Numbered from the stretch's first letter, positions 23,901-35,121 are shown. The stretch: 64,000 bases of DNA from Neonectria sp. B-13 (GCA_002682825.1 NOKP01000011.1:372420-436419); one strand, 5' to 3'. Notes: generated by a model not told the origin, from the sequence alone. Numbers and translations are program-made.

Positions 23901-25296
23901 CCAGAATCTGGTACTGACGCTGAACACAAGCTTTGACTTGGGGAATGAAACCCACAGTCATGGAGCTTGTCTGCGGCAGCCTCTTGTCCTTCTCGTGCTG
24001 GATGCTCTCCTTGAAGAGCTTGGTCTTCTCCTTGGCAACTTCCGAGGTGGGGTAGTCGTACTCGCTGATCATGCGCTGGCGTATGGGCGACTTTTCGTAC
24101 TCGGCACGGAGCATTTCGGCGTTGCGCGGGAACCGATCTTCAAACCCAGGTCGGATAGCTCGCTCAGTTGGTACGGTGACACCGGTCAGGTAGTCAGCCA
24201 CGTTGGCGCCGTGTTGGCAGACGAATCCCATGTTCTCCATGAAGGGTCTGGCTTCCTTGATCGGTCCATAGTAAACCTCTTTTCCTTCATCAAGGACAAG
24301 AACCTTATCAAACAGGTTGTAGATGCCGTTTCCGGCCTGGTAAAGAGTGACAATGGAAGCGAGGCCAAGGACATCTGTCATGGCTCGGATGGCTTTGGTG
24401 TACTCCAAAGCGCTATGTGAAGTTAGCACCTCTGAATTACGAGGCCTGATTTGTGAGAAGGTCACTTACGTGCTGGCATCCAAGCCTCGAGTTGAGTTGT
24501 CCCAGCAGTAAACAGAGCCCCGGGTGGCCAAGGTCTCGATGATGGAAACACGCTTGCGCTCACCACCGGAAACACCTCGAACGAAGGCGTTACCGACCTT
24601 GGTGTCGCTGGTGTGCTCGATACCCATGGACTGAAGCAGAAAGTCACGCGACTCAACCCGCAGCTCCTCCTTGGAGGTGTCACCGTTGGGCAGGTGGAAG
24701 GGGATCTTGAGACGGGTGGCGAAGTCCATGGTTTGTCCGACGGTCAGGGCCGGGAAGAACAGCTCTTCTTCGGTGTTCATGACGATTTGACCCCGATATC
24801 GCTTTGCCTCCCCAGCCGTCATAGATCCATAGTGAACATCACCGGAAACGTTGGCGTATCCACTCCGCTTGTTGGCGAGCATGTTCAACAAGGTTGTGCA
24901 TCCGGAGCCTGGCCGCCCAAGAACAAGCAGCATCTCTCCAGGCTTAACGCAGCCATGGCTGTTATCGACAATTGTCTTCAGCGGAGGCTTGTGTCGGGAT
25001 TCCTTGATCAGCTTCGGGATGTTGAACTGAGAGAAAACGTTTTCGTGAATGGCGGCATCGGCACTGATGGCCTCGACTTTGAGATTTTGCCATGTGACTC
25101 CCAGTTCCCGGTCAGCAAAGCCGCCTGCCTGGTCTCGTTCCTTGAAGGCGGCAACCTTGGGCTTCAAGGCCCATTCGTTGTCGTCATTTCCGAGCTCGTG
25201 AAAAACAGACCGATCGTAGACGGTCTGCGACCCATCGCCGTCTGAATCCATGGTGGGTAATAGGCCTGGTTCGATGCGGCTGAGAGACGTAGCCAC
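20907..25296 (-). CDS. PDR-type ABC-G full transporter, 1422 aa
   Basis: Three exons: 24470-25296, 23515-24412 and 20907-23450. The order is NBD1-TMD1-NBD2-TMD2. NBD1 has the degenerate PDR Walker [13 protein letters not shown] (about 127-138), signature [11 protein letters not shown] and Walker B region [18 protein letters not shown]2 has canonical Walker [13 protein letters not shown], degenerate signature [11 protein letters not shown] and Walker [14 protein letters not shown]. Each half ends in six predicted membrane spans. This asymmetric pattern is standard for fungal PDR pumps. The protein resembles the ABC1/AtrB-like pumps that export azoles and plant defence compounds (from memory). 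It would sit in the plasma membrane. A second ATG at 25251 would give 1407 aa. The promoter contains a TCCGCGGA palindrome and lies opposite a Zn2Cys6 regulator gene. Confidence 0.93.
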
Positions 25297-25706
25297 AAGC
25301 GCCTAGTTAAATCCTCCGAGGAAGCAAGACACTAAGGCGATTAGGGATGAAAAGAAAACGAATTAAAGAAGTTGAAGTCTAAGCTTCCCTCATTAAGAGA
25401 AATGGCAATCGAAAGCATTTATTAACAGACAACAGAAAGGAGAATTTGCGTCGGACTTGCTCAGAAGTCCGAACAATTGGGTCCACCCGTTCATTTGGTA
25501 CTTTGCCGGACACGCTCGGGAGACCGATCGGAACTTGGCACGGGCCACGGAGGAATGAGACAAAACATTTCCAGTGGTTGACCGGGGTCTGTTTGGCGGT
25601 TCCAAACTTCCCAAGGGTCCACATGGGCTTTGATGCACACTTGCCACGCCTTCGCATCGACGACATGTCTGCGTTGGTGGGAGTGGACCTCGCATTCGCG
25701 AAAGGG

Positions 25707-25714
25707 TCCGCGGA
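25707..25714. promoter_or_regulatory. TCCGCGGA palindrome (PDRE-like) upstream of the ABC transporter
   Basis: Perfect 8-bp palindrome about 410 bp upstream of the transporter ATG. The same octamer is the pleiotropic drug response element bound by the Zn2Cys6 factors Pdr1/Pdr3 in yeast. Binding in this organism is inferred. Confidence 0.5.
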
Positions 25715-26719
25715 GGTTATGCCGCTTAGTCACTTGGCAGATTACGGGGACCCAAACCGGAATGCCAAATCGATCCCAGTAATGTCGCCAGCTTGATAAG
25801 GCGAATGTGTGTTCGAGAAGGCATTATTACCTCAACAAGTCCGCGCGCTGGGGAAGATTCATCGAGGGGTGGATGGGTGGAGAGGACACGGTACGAAGGC
25901 GGCACGGAGATCGAAGGCAGAATCGACGCTGCGATGAAGTCCATGCGTCAGAATCCCTAGGATCCAAGGAGTCGAAGGCTGTTAGATCGAGCTTCGGCCT
26001 TCGTCGCGCTCGCGATTAGTCGTGAAGGCCGGCGCCGAACGGGGCATCGGCGTGACCCATGTCCGAGAATGCCGTGATGACGTCCGCGCGGGAGTAGAAA
26101 TGCCAAAACTCTGGAGAAGGAAGAAAGGTTCTTGCTGGAGTCTCCACAGAGTCCTGCCTGCCTGGTCTTCTCAGTACCGGTGCACCGACCAACAACAAGT
26201 GAAAGAAGACTGGACTCGAGGAGGTCCGGTTGTCAGATTGCCAGATTGTCCAGGGTCCTTGGTGGCGTGCCTGGGCCAGAAAGAGGCTAACCACGCGGCA
26301 GGGGCCAAATCACGGTGACTAAGCGGAAGTTGGAAATTGAGACAGGCCCAAACCTCCGACGTGAAGGTGGGGGACTCCACTGAAGACCCAGACACCAGCA
26401 CTAGCCCAGTGCTTGAGTGCTTAGACGAGTGCTCTCCTTGTCTTCCACATGGAAAATCGGGGCCACCCGCTCCCATTCGGCCGGCATTCTCACTCATTTC
26501 CAGATAACCATGATTCCAAACTCCCAACTAGCTACTCCGTATATCCGTACTCGGTACTAGCAGGGCATCACGGATCAGAGAGCGATGGACGAGACCCGCC
26601 CGTCATCCAGAAGCATAAACGACAGCCTCCTAGTGGGCTCCCGTGAAAGCCCCGGCGTCATCGACGGCTATACAGAGGGTCAGCGCCATTCCTCTTTTGG
26701 CCAACCTCCGCTTACTCAG

Positions 26720-26729
26720 CGGATATCCG
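26720..26729. promoter_or_regulatory. CGGATATCCG palindrome upstream of the first Zn2Cys6 gene
   Basis: Inverted CGG triplets with a 4-bp spacer, the type of site recognised by dimeric Zn2Cys6 proteins. It lies about 420 bp upstream of the regulator's ATG and could serve autoregulation, which is inferred. Confidence 0.35.
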
Positions 26730-27146
26730 ACACCACCTCCGTGAGGCTCTTCAGTCTTGTCTTCACCATGCTGCCCGCTGGATCCGTCGGCGGCTTTTTC
26801 GTCATTTGATCCGTCTCGGCCTTCTTTGGTGTCCTTTTCTTCCGAACTCGACGGTTTCGGCGCTCCAGCGTGTCCTCAGCCGGCAGACCTCGCCCTACGC
26901 CTTGACACTGACAGACAGAGCGTCAGCCCCCTGCTCCGTCTGACCCGCTCATCGGCCTTTGACAACTCGGCCTTGACGAGTCGATCATTATTCACTGAGT
27001 CACTTCACTGCGTTTTGCTTACGTCCGTCTTTCCGCCCTGAGGCCTCTCGGCACTTACAAGGGCCCGACAGCGCTGACAAAAAGATCCCCAGGGCTCTTT
27101 AACTCCCAGCCGTCACCCAGCATTACTTAATCGGGGGCTCTCCACC

Positions 27147-29631
27147 ATGGTCCAAAAGAAGGCATGCGATGCCTGCCACAAGAGAAAGGTACGTACCCGG
27201 TCCACTAACTAACTCTGGCTTCAGTTCCTTATTCCCATTCCCGGGGGCCTAGTCTGAGTCCTCTGGACTCTTTCCACTCCTTGGCATCTTGTTATACCGT
27301 GTCTGGCAAGAATTCAACACCGGGCCTATAGCAAAGACGTCCATTCACTCACTAACCTCGTCCCGTAATCAGATTCAATGTGACTCGGCCAGCTCTGAAA
27401 ATCCCTGTAATTGGTGCGATCATCATGGCCTCGCCTGCACTTTCAACAGGGCGAGAGGCAGGAAAAGGCGTACAAAATCCAAGTGAGTCTGCTTCCGCCA
27501 CGCTGTTCTGTGGCTTTGCTCTTAAACCAACCGCCAAAGGGCCCAACCTAACTAGTACATCTCTAACTTTTTGCACTAGGACAAAATTAAGTGTCGAACA
27601 GAGTCTGTCTGAGCGACTCGAGCGCATCGAGGGCGTTTTAGCGAAAACGATTGCTCACCAAGAACACGCCAACACATCATCAGCTGCATCTACCCCCTCG
27701 ACACCCCCTGTCTTTACTCCAACTCCTTCAGTTACGTTGCTTGCGCCCCCCAAACCCCAAGAAAGACTTGGGGACCAATTTGCTGCCTGGGAATCAGCCC
27801 ATTCGCCCTTCATCTCGACCCCTAGCACCGGCTCCACCACCGGCGTCTCCTTTGGTCACATTCACTACGCCGGATATCATGTCGGGCAAATCAGCTCCCA
27901 TAATGGGATGCCCGTACTGTCTGAAGAGGGTCGAAAATGGATCTCATCGAGAACCGGCGAGGATGTTTCGTTCAGCAGATTTCACATTAATTTTCAAAAA
28001 CGAACTCTTCCTCCCATGTTATCGCCCTGGCACTTCTACAGCTCCTCATCTGATCTCTATGAGATGCCTGACAGGACTATCACAGACCAAGTTATTAACG
28101 TGTTTTTCAGCTCTGCATTCCAACTAGTTTTCCCCGTCATCGATCGTGTTCTCTTCGAAGAAACCATGACACTGGCATATGAGTCGCTGGATGGGCCGCC
28201 ATCTCTCGAACGCATCAGTGCCAAGGGCTGTGTTTTAGCCTTTCTCTCCATAATGTGCCTATTCCAGGGGAAGATCGATAATCTACCCTCCATAGACAGT
28301 GATAGCTGTGCAGTCAAGGCGCATTATTTGCTGTCAGATGTTTTCGAAGACGCAAGCATCGTAAGCTTGCAGACTGTTTTCATGCTGGTGAGCTTCCTGG
28401 ACTCTTGCCCATCGTATTGACTGCACTTTTCACGACTAACGTCCTCTCCAGCACATGCACCAGACGTTTTCGGGCCGGCTACAATCAGCCGCCATGTTGC
28501 ATGCCATTGCTTGCCGCATTGTTTTCATGCTTGGGGGGCATACGTATAAGCCAACGAAGTCCTACAGATCTGAAGCCACCCACAAGGAACGAGAGGCTCG
28601 CCAGTTGCGCATGCTATTCTGGTTATGTTACCTCTTTGACAAAGACATTGCGTTACGGACCGGCCAGCCGCCTCTGATGTCTGACGACTACTGCGACCTG
28701 ACGCTACCGGACGACTATATGGAATGCTACTTTTACCTCGAGGACATTGATACATGCTCCAGTTCTCCGTCTCGTATGTATGAGGAGCTCACTCCTCACC
28801 TTCCGGGAGACCCACACTTGAGTCATCTCAAGGATAAAACCTGCCGTCTACTATACTCTGCGCAGGCGCTGAAGAAATCTGAAGCCGAACTACTTCGCGA
28901 CATTCGAGAGTTAGACGATGAACTCGAGAATTGGCGATTATCTATTCCACCCGACTTCCGGCCCACTCTCTCGATATCCGAGAATACAGCTGGCGCCTTC
29001 CCAGCCATGAAGCTTCCGCGAAGCATGCGCCACATATGTTTACATGTTGAATATCACCATCTTATGACGGCAATACACAGGGCAAGTGGGAGATTCTATG
29101 CGATGCAAGCCGATGGTGCTGTAAAGGAGTCGGAATGGAGCGGAGCCGTCGAATCCAGCATCGCTCTCTCCTTAGAAGCAAGTCGCTCTACTGTCATCTA
29201 CTTGAGAGCAGCAGTCAATGGACTCGCGGGCGAGGCATTCTGGTGAGTCGCCGGCATTCTCCACCTTTCGACCTCTTCGGCGTCTGCAAGAGAATTCATA
29301 TTTGAACCTTCAGCCTTGAACGGGATGCACGTTGACTAACTCTCACAATCACAGGGTTATCGTATTTTATCCCACGTCCGCCATAATGACCCTCTTCCTC
29401 AACATCATCATGTATCCTCTAGACCCCCAAGCCAAGCTTGACATCGACCTCCTCAGTGCGGCCGCAGAGCTGGTCAGAAATATGCCAGTACGAAAGATGA
29501 CCTCATACGAAATTGGGCACATGAAGTTGGTCAACGACTTTGTAGCCGAACTTGTCCGACTTGCAAACTGCGCCATTGCGAAAGCGACGACAGAGCTAGA
29601 GCAAGGACAACAAGACAGCACAACAGCGTGA
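27147..29631 (+). CDS. Zn2Cys6 transcription factor with fungal-specific domain, 675 aa
   Basis: Five exons: 27147-27188, 27373-27482, 27580-28387, 28452-29242 and 29355-29631. The zinc cluster is assembled from exons 1 and 2: CDACHKRK then IQCDSASSENPCNWCDHHGL and ACTF, giving CX2CX6CX8CX2CX6C (residues about 7-34). A short linker is followed by a coiled-coil-like stretch (SVEQSLSERLERIEGVLAKT) for dimerisation. The Pro/Thr/Ser-rich region is next, then the fungal_trans middle homology region. That region includes LFWLCYLFDKDIALRTGQPP, the hallmark motif of this domain. It is a nuclear DNA-binding regulator. It is transcribed away from the ABC transporter, so it is a candidate local regulator of the pump and of the genes to its right. 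Confidence 0.9.
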
Positions 29632-30618
29632 GATACGAACTATGTAATAGGTTGGGGGCAGGGCTAGGATGTGTAATTATTGTACTTTGTTGCACGGCAC
29701 AAGGCGACCGGCGGCCTGATTGGCATTTTAGACCCATGGACTGAATTATAGACAGGTAGATGGATAGCTCTTGAAATTTCGGTATGACCCAGCAGAGATT
29801 CAGAATTAGGATATTTCTCGCTATTGCTAATAGCTACTAATAATTGACATTTGTTTGTTTTGTTTTGTTTGTTTGTATTATTTACATCGTGCGGGATCGG
29901 CCCGCCTATTCCTCTTGGGACAAGACAACGTACTATAACTTACAGGCTAAGACTGGAGGTACAGGGTAGGAGATTTCCTCCTATGTATAGGAAAGGGAAC
30001 CATCTGAAAAACCCTCTAATAATTGACATCCTCGCAGAGTAGTAGGGATCTAGGGTAAGTAGTTTGTTAAATATTCATTCAAACACAGGCGGTCTAATAG
30101 AGTGTTGGAAATCCAAGATCCAGTAAAAGATATCCATTAACAACTATATTTAAGCGGCCTGGGAGCATTCTTATCTCTATAGCTCAAAAGCTCATTGTTG
30201 ATACATAAAAGATTCTTAAGATACCATTTCTTTTGTTAACAATGTGGCTCAAATTAATAACGACCCCCCTGACTTTCTTCCCCTTCACTACCTGACACCA
30301 AGCTAATAGGATTACGTTTGCGTAATTAGACACTTGCTCCTACCTGATCTACACATCTATATACTTTTGATAACCGACTGTAAAATGCTGCATTGGAGTG
30401 GTGACAGTCTAGCCGGATTGGCAATAGTCCCGTTTGACAGTAGCAATGTCACATTTGTCAGCGGAGTGAACGGAGGTTCCGCGGAATCTCACCGTATCGG
30501 CCTATTTGATAATGAAATCCAGGTCATGGATTCCACTGCATTCACTACCTTGCCCAATCTTGTCGTTATTCCCGTACTGGCATAATAACGACACCAATTT
30601 CTCCTCACCAGTGACGAA
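29632..30618. other. intergenic between the two Zn2Cys6 genes
   Basis: AT-rich, with no gene recognised. It includes the 3' untranslated region of the first regulator and the promoter of the second, which carries a TCCGCGGA palindrome. Confidence 0.4.
30478..30485. promoter_or_regulatory. TCCGCGGA palindrome upstream of the second Zn2Cys6 gene
   Basis: Sits inside the longer palindrome TTCCGCGGAA, about 134 bp upstream of the ATG. That spacing suits autoregulation or cross-regulation by a zinc-cluster protein (inferred). Confidence 0.5.
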
Positions 30619-32618
30619 ATGGAACGACGCAAAGCGACAAGACAGGTATGCGGTTTCCTTCCCTTCAATTAATCCTCCCCAAGCACTTTTATGCTAACCC
30701 TTCGAACCTAGGCATGCGATCTCTGCTACAACAAAAGGATTAAATGCGATTCGAAGAAACCTCGTTGTGCCCACTGCGTAGTCTACGACGTGGAATGCAC
30801 CTACGCAGCTGCCAGTCGAAAAGTGGCGCCCAGGAAGCAGGGAACTCGCAAGAAGGATGATCCAGAAGTTCTACAGTCTCGACTCGACCGTCTTGAAGCT
30901 CACCTGAAGTTTCTCTCGGACAAAGTTGACAGGCTGGAGAGCCTTACACCACAGGATGCGGCCACTCACCAAGCGTCCGTGGCTTTGAGCGACGACATTG
31001 GACTGCCTGAGGGCAGCCACCACCACGGGACGATGAGCTTACCGCCTCTAGAGGAGGTCCTACCGATGATTGAGAAATACCTGGCAACATTCAATTCGAT
31101 CTTCCCGCTATTTCACCCCAAGACGCTATTACATGCTGTGAAACAGTGGTACTGGCATCCACGCCAGAGAGACCAGACAACTTGGGCGGCGATTAATGTA
31201 GCTCTTGCGCTCGCACATCGTCAAAGCGACCGAAGCGAGTCGATTCCAAACAAAACCATAGCCGAATACCTCGACAACGCACAGTCGGTATTGACTCAGG
31301 TGATAATGAGCGACACTGACCTTGTCAATGTCCAAGTACTCGTCGGTTTGGTCATGCTATTCCAGGGAACACATGATCTGAGGCCGCCGATGGTTCTAAT
31401 TGCTACCGCTTTACGACTGGCTCACAAACTTGGCCTTCACACTAGGACAAGCTCTGTGCATTTGGACCATTCTGAGGCATTGCAGCGTGATCGTGTCTTC
31501 TGGATCGCCTATATCCTCGACAAGGATATCAGCTTGCGAACCAGTCAACCTCCCATCCAGCTCGATGCCGATATCGATCTGGACTTCCCGCCAGAAGAAC
31601 CAACTGATGACGATGACACGGGATTCTTTATTACGACAGACGGCCGCTCCAAGATGAACTTCTTCCGTGCTCGGGTACAGCTAGCCCGCATCCAAGGGAG
31701 TGTCTATGACCATCTGTACTCGGCGCGTTCACAAAACTTAAGCCCGGAGTTGCGGGCTCAGAATGTAATTCATATCCGCGGCATGCTTGAGGACTGGACA
31801 TCTCATATACCGGATGAATTCAGTGCCAACACAATATCTCAGGCTGGCCCGACTGGGTTGTCAAGATTCTTCTGCATCCTCTACTCGACTCGTCTATCCT
31901 GCTTGGCTCTGATCAGCAAAGCTAATTCATGGGACACGAAATGGATGCGAGGTCTTCAAGACTATGGAAGAAGGGTCGCCGCAGGAGAGGCAGCATCCCC
32001 AGTATCATTGCCGCAAGACTGGCAGACACTTGTGGCGGCATCTAGGGATCTCGTGAGGTTATTTATGAGTGTTCCAAAGAAGGACGCAGCGTTTGCGTGG
32101 TAAGAAATCTACGGAAGATTCTTCGGGATATAATGTGCTAATAAGAAGCAAGGATGTCGACGTGCGCTTGTATCTCGGGCCTAATTTGCCTGGCCGCCAA
32201 CAGCATGCACAACCCAAACCACGAGGCATTCGACATTGATAAAGTTCTGGCAGACAGGGCGCTGGAATTCGTGGATGAGATGGTGCTGCAGACGAATGTG
32301 GAGTCGTTGCGAAAAGTACGGGATGCTTGCAGAGAGATTCAACAGCACGTTGTCGCTATTGCTCAGAATGAAAGATACGGTGAGACGCCGGGGTTTAGTC
32401 TCCCTGAGGATACAGATACTCCACCACCAAATTTGCCTGAAAACCTCGATGATGGTCCTTTGCAGACTAAAAATCCGCTCTTGGCTACGCCCTCCGAAAA
32501 TGTGTCACCTTCTAAAGGCCTTGGCGGCACCTCTTGGGAGTTGGGTGACCTAAGTATTTGGGCTAATAACCATGCTTGGCTCGATGACTTTAGTTATGGT
32601 CCGAATACCCTCCCTTGA
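30619..32618 (+). CDS. Zn2Cys6 transcription factor with fungal-specific domain, 626 aa
   Basis: Three exons: 30619-30645, 30712-32099 and 32153-32618. The 9-codon first exon gives MERRKATRQ, and exon 2 opens with the zinc cluster ACDLCYNKRIKCDSKKPRCA followed by HCVVYDVECTY (CX2CX6CX6CX2CX6C). A basic linker (RKVAPRKQGTRKKDD) and a leucine-rich coiled coil (LQSRLDRLEAHLKFLSDKVD) follow. The fungal-specific transcription factor domain contains FWIAYILDKDISLRTSQPP. The C-terminal 80 residues are acidic and Pro-rich, a possible activation region. Domain order and the DKD-LRT-QPP block are shared with the first regulator, so the two may be distant paralogues. Its stop is 193 bp from the convergent OYE gene. 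Confidence 0.9.
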
Positions 32619-32811
32619 ACGCCAGGTTAGTTCGGATTGAGGATTGAGGTAACCACATAGATTATTCTGCAGTTCTAGGTAGCACATTGATTGTCTAGAG
32701 GGACCACAGCTACTAGGCTACGAGCGCTGCGGTGTATAGATGCGACCTCGTCGCTTGTTTAACTACACATAATTTGTCCATGCTCCCTGATCTGATCTCA
32801 CTGCGGCCAGC

Positions 32812-34292
32812 CTAAGCCAGGACGTCACTGGTCAAGTCGGGATATCCACACAGCTCCAAGTTTGTGTCCGCCTGCAACGCCTGAAACCACTGCTGCATAT
32901 CCTTCAAGAAGCCCTGGACAACAACGTCATTAGTCGTGTCAAATGGCACCTGTCCCTTCCCAAGCTGACGAATTTGCGTGCCCACGGCGACCGAATGCAC
33001 CGGAAAGGAGCTCTCGAGGCTCTCTACCGGCTTGAGTGCACCGACAACTTTGCCTTCGATGATATCTCGCCCTATGCTAGGTTCCTGAGCGGCAGGTTTG
33101 GCGATGCCAACTCCATCGACCACATCAAGAGCTGCCACCATGGCGGCAGCACTCCGCAGACCGCCAGTGATATAGGCACGGATGGTCTTGCGGCTGGCCA
33201 CGACAACCTCGGCAAATTCAATGAAGAACGCCTCACGCGCCCGAGTAGACTCTTTTTGGTGTTCAAAGGCCAGGTGCTCGTAAGTGCCTCCCGATAGCTC
33301 AACGAAGTCGAAGCCTGCAGATTCAAGCAAGGCGCAGAGCTCCCGTGCCTCCTCAGGCGAGAATCCTTGTTCTTGGAACTCGACAGAGTTGATCTTGATG
33401 CCGAGGATAAAGTCGGGGGCAGTTCGCTGGCGGATCTGTGCAGCGATATCGATGATCAGGCGAGCCCGGTTTGCGAGGCTGCCACCGTATGTGTCAGTAC
33501 GGTGGTTTGAGCTCTGCGAAAGAAACTGGGCCAGAAGAAAGCCATGCGCGGCGTGCAGCTGTATCCCGTCGAAGCCCGCCTTGTCCAGGTATTCGGCTGC
33601 ATGAACAAAGCCGGTCGTAATCCGGGCAATGTCTGCTGCGGTAGCAGCCCGGGGTTTAGCGCAGCTGAGACCGAGGGTATTCTCTGTGTTGGCAAGCTCA
33701 CGTTAGCACTGGACCGATGTTTTCCACCAAGGTTCAAGGAGGGAAGATGCGCTCTTGCCTTTCAGTTGAATAGCTGACGCTGAGATGGGATGTTCCTGGA
33801 TCTTGGAGATGACCTGCCGGCCTGGATGGCAGACTTGCCCAACAACTAGACTACCCCCAGTTTTCGCCGCCAAGGCAAGCTCTTGGAAGGCTTCGAACCT
33901 CGCACCGTGGAAATCGTTCTCAGGAGTAATGATCGGGTTGCCGACCGCTTCAAGATGGTCGTACTCGGTCACGATGTTGCCAGTGAGAGTAAGACCAAAG
34001 TTATTGGGAATCTCGCCCCAGCTGCAATGAAATTAGTTGAAAATACTCCCAAGATAGTAGGAAGAACACTGCATTGACGTAGGGAATAGACTTACCGACG
34101 ATAGACATTGATCAGCTCCGTAGTCGGAACACCCCGGGCCTCAAAGACTTTAGGGTCCCAGGTGGAAAGGTTCTCCGCCATTGCCGCTTTCATAAGACGG
34201 TTCTGGGCAGTTTTCCCCGAAACAGAGAAGCGGAGCGGTGAGCCGAGGGGCGCAGGGTCGGCAGGGCCCGAGTTGTAGCGCTGAGAGGACAT
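32812..34292 (-). CDS. NADH:flavin oxidoreductase, old-yellow-enzyme family, 443 aa
   Basis: Three exons: 34096-34292, 33759-34021 and 32812-33683. The second intron has a GC donor (AAAG|GCAAGA), a GCTAAC branch sequence and a CAG acceptor; no GT donor keeps the frame. The TIM-barrel is recognisable from FSVSGKTAQNRLMKAAMAEN, GLTLTGNIVTE, GGSLVVGQVCHPGRQ, then GFDGIQLHAAHGFLLAQFLS (His pair of the active site), then NHRTDTYGGSLANRARLI. The C-terminal FMN-binding part has VELSGGTYE and VVDGVGIAKPAAQEP. The enzyme uses FMN and NAD(P)H to reduce electron-poor alkenes, quinones or nitro compounds. Its divergent partner is an SDR, and its promoter carries TCCGCGGA sites. The actual substrate is unknown. 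Confidence 0.9.
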
Positions 34293-34457
34293 GTTTTCGG
34301 TTGGTTGAAGTATGGATGAGATTGCTGTGTTTGTTCTTGTTTCTTGTGATAATCCAAAAATTAGTTAAGATGAATTTAATTGTTGATTTCTTGACGTTCA
34401 CCCAAAACTTATACTCTCCGTGCTCTACCTAGCGTTACTGAATTTTGACGCCGTCCG

Positions 34458-34465
34458 TCCGCGGA
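34458..34465. promoter_or_regulatory. TCCGCGGA palindrome, 166 bp upstream of the OYE gene
   Basis: Perfect octamer within GTCCGTCCGCGGAAGG. It is the nearest of the three intergenic copies to the flavin oxidoreductase start. Confidence 0.5.
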
Positions 34466-34730
34466 AGGGGGTGGTGATAAACCCGGAGTTTAGGAACTGA
34501 TAGGAAAACATTATGGATTCAAAAGCTAGTAAACAATAGTTGATCAATGACTAGTTGCAAAGCGCAAGTTCGGCCCGGCTGAAGAGTGTTGCGTTGCTCT
34601 TACAGGTACACCACGGCAAGGCCTCTAGATCCAAAACCTGCCCAAATAACCTGCAATTACTAATCAAAATCATAGTTTTACTAAATCGACTCGATCTTGT
34701 AACAATCATGATTTGCAAAGCTTGGAGTTT

Positions 34731-34774
34731 GCTCGGAAGCTCCTCGGAAGCTCCTCGGAAGCTCCGCGGAAGCT
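34731..34774. repeat. 11-bp tandem repeat TCCTCGGAAGC, four copies
   Basis: Four head-to-tail units, the last of which is TCCGCGGAAGC and so includes a perfect TCCGCGGA at 34763-34770. The other full units differ from it by one base. The core CGGAAGCT is shared with the array at 3331-3416. It may be a cluster of binding sites rather than a neutral minisatellite. Confidence 0.7.
34763..34770. promoter_or_regulatory. TCCGCGGA palindrome inside the 11-bp array
   Basis: The last unit of the array is a perfect octamer. It is about 350 bp upstream of the SDR start and 470 bp upstream of the OYE start. Confidence 0.45.
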
Positions 34775-34924
34775 GCCGATTTTAAAGCAGCCAAAGAACT
34801 AAAGCTAGGGTCCATCAACACGCGGTTATCTATACCTCGCTAAGAAGTGTTAGTCTGCACTGGGTGCATGGTTGGTAATCTTGGGTTTAAAACGTACGAG
34901 TTATTGGATTAAGGAATGATGCAC

Positions 34925-34940
34925 TGCTTCCGCGGAAGCA
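34925..34940. promoter_or_regulatory. 16-bp perfect palindrome with TCCGCGGA core
   Basis: TGCTTCCGCGGAAGCA reads the same on both strands; the octamer is at 34929-34936. It lies about 180 bp upstream of the SDR ATG, a typical promoter position, and is the strongest candidate operator in the window. Confidence 0.55.
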
Positions 34941-35121
34941 CTTACACCCATGGTTTTTGTTGCCTTGAGCAGCATTTCAAATTAGACAAAAGTACAAATA
35001 CAAGTAAATACCACCTGGGAACTGATCGCTTCTTTCCCTCTGTAGACATCTGCAATTTACAGTCCTCGTCTTATCATTACTTCCAGCAACACCAACCCAA
35101 AAACCAGTCACCACCGATACG

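Larger units (their letters stand above)
25297..27146. other. 1.85-kb divergent promoter region between ABC transporter and Zn2Cys6 regulator
   Basis: No gene was recognised. It contains a perfect TCCGCGGA palindrome at 25707-25714 and a CGG-N4-CCG palindrome at 26720-26729, both listed separately. The right half is rich in C and T, as is common upstream of fungal start sites. Confidence 0.45.
34293..35121. promoter_or_regulatory. shared divergent promoter of OYE and SDR genes
   Basis: 829 bp between two start codons. It carries three perfect TCCGCGGA palindromes and a short array of TCCTCGGAAGC units. No coding potential was seen. The concentration of zinc-cluster-type sites suggests joint regulation of both genes (inferred). 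Confidence 0.5.

Noticed and set aside
23614..24420. 268-codon plus-strand ORF and other plus-strand ORFs over the ABC transporter
   Set aside because: Mirror-strand shadows of the transporter exons.
34101..35121. Transposon or CRISPR-like explanation for the repeats in the OYE/SDR promoter
   Set aside because: Units are 11 bp with no spacers, no terminal inverted repeats and no transposase; an operator array fits better.
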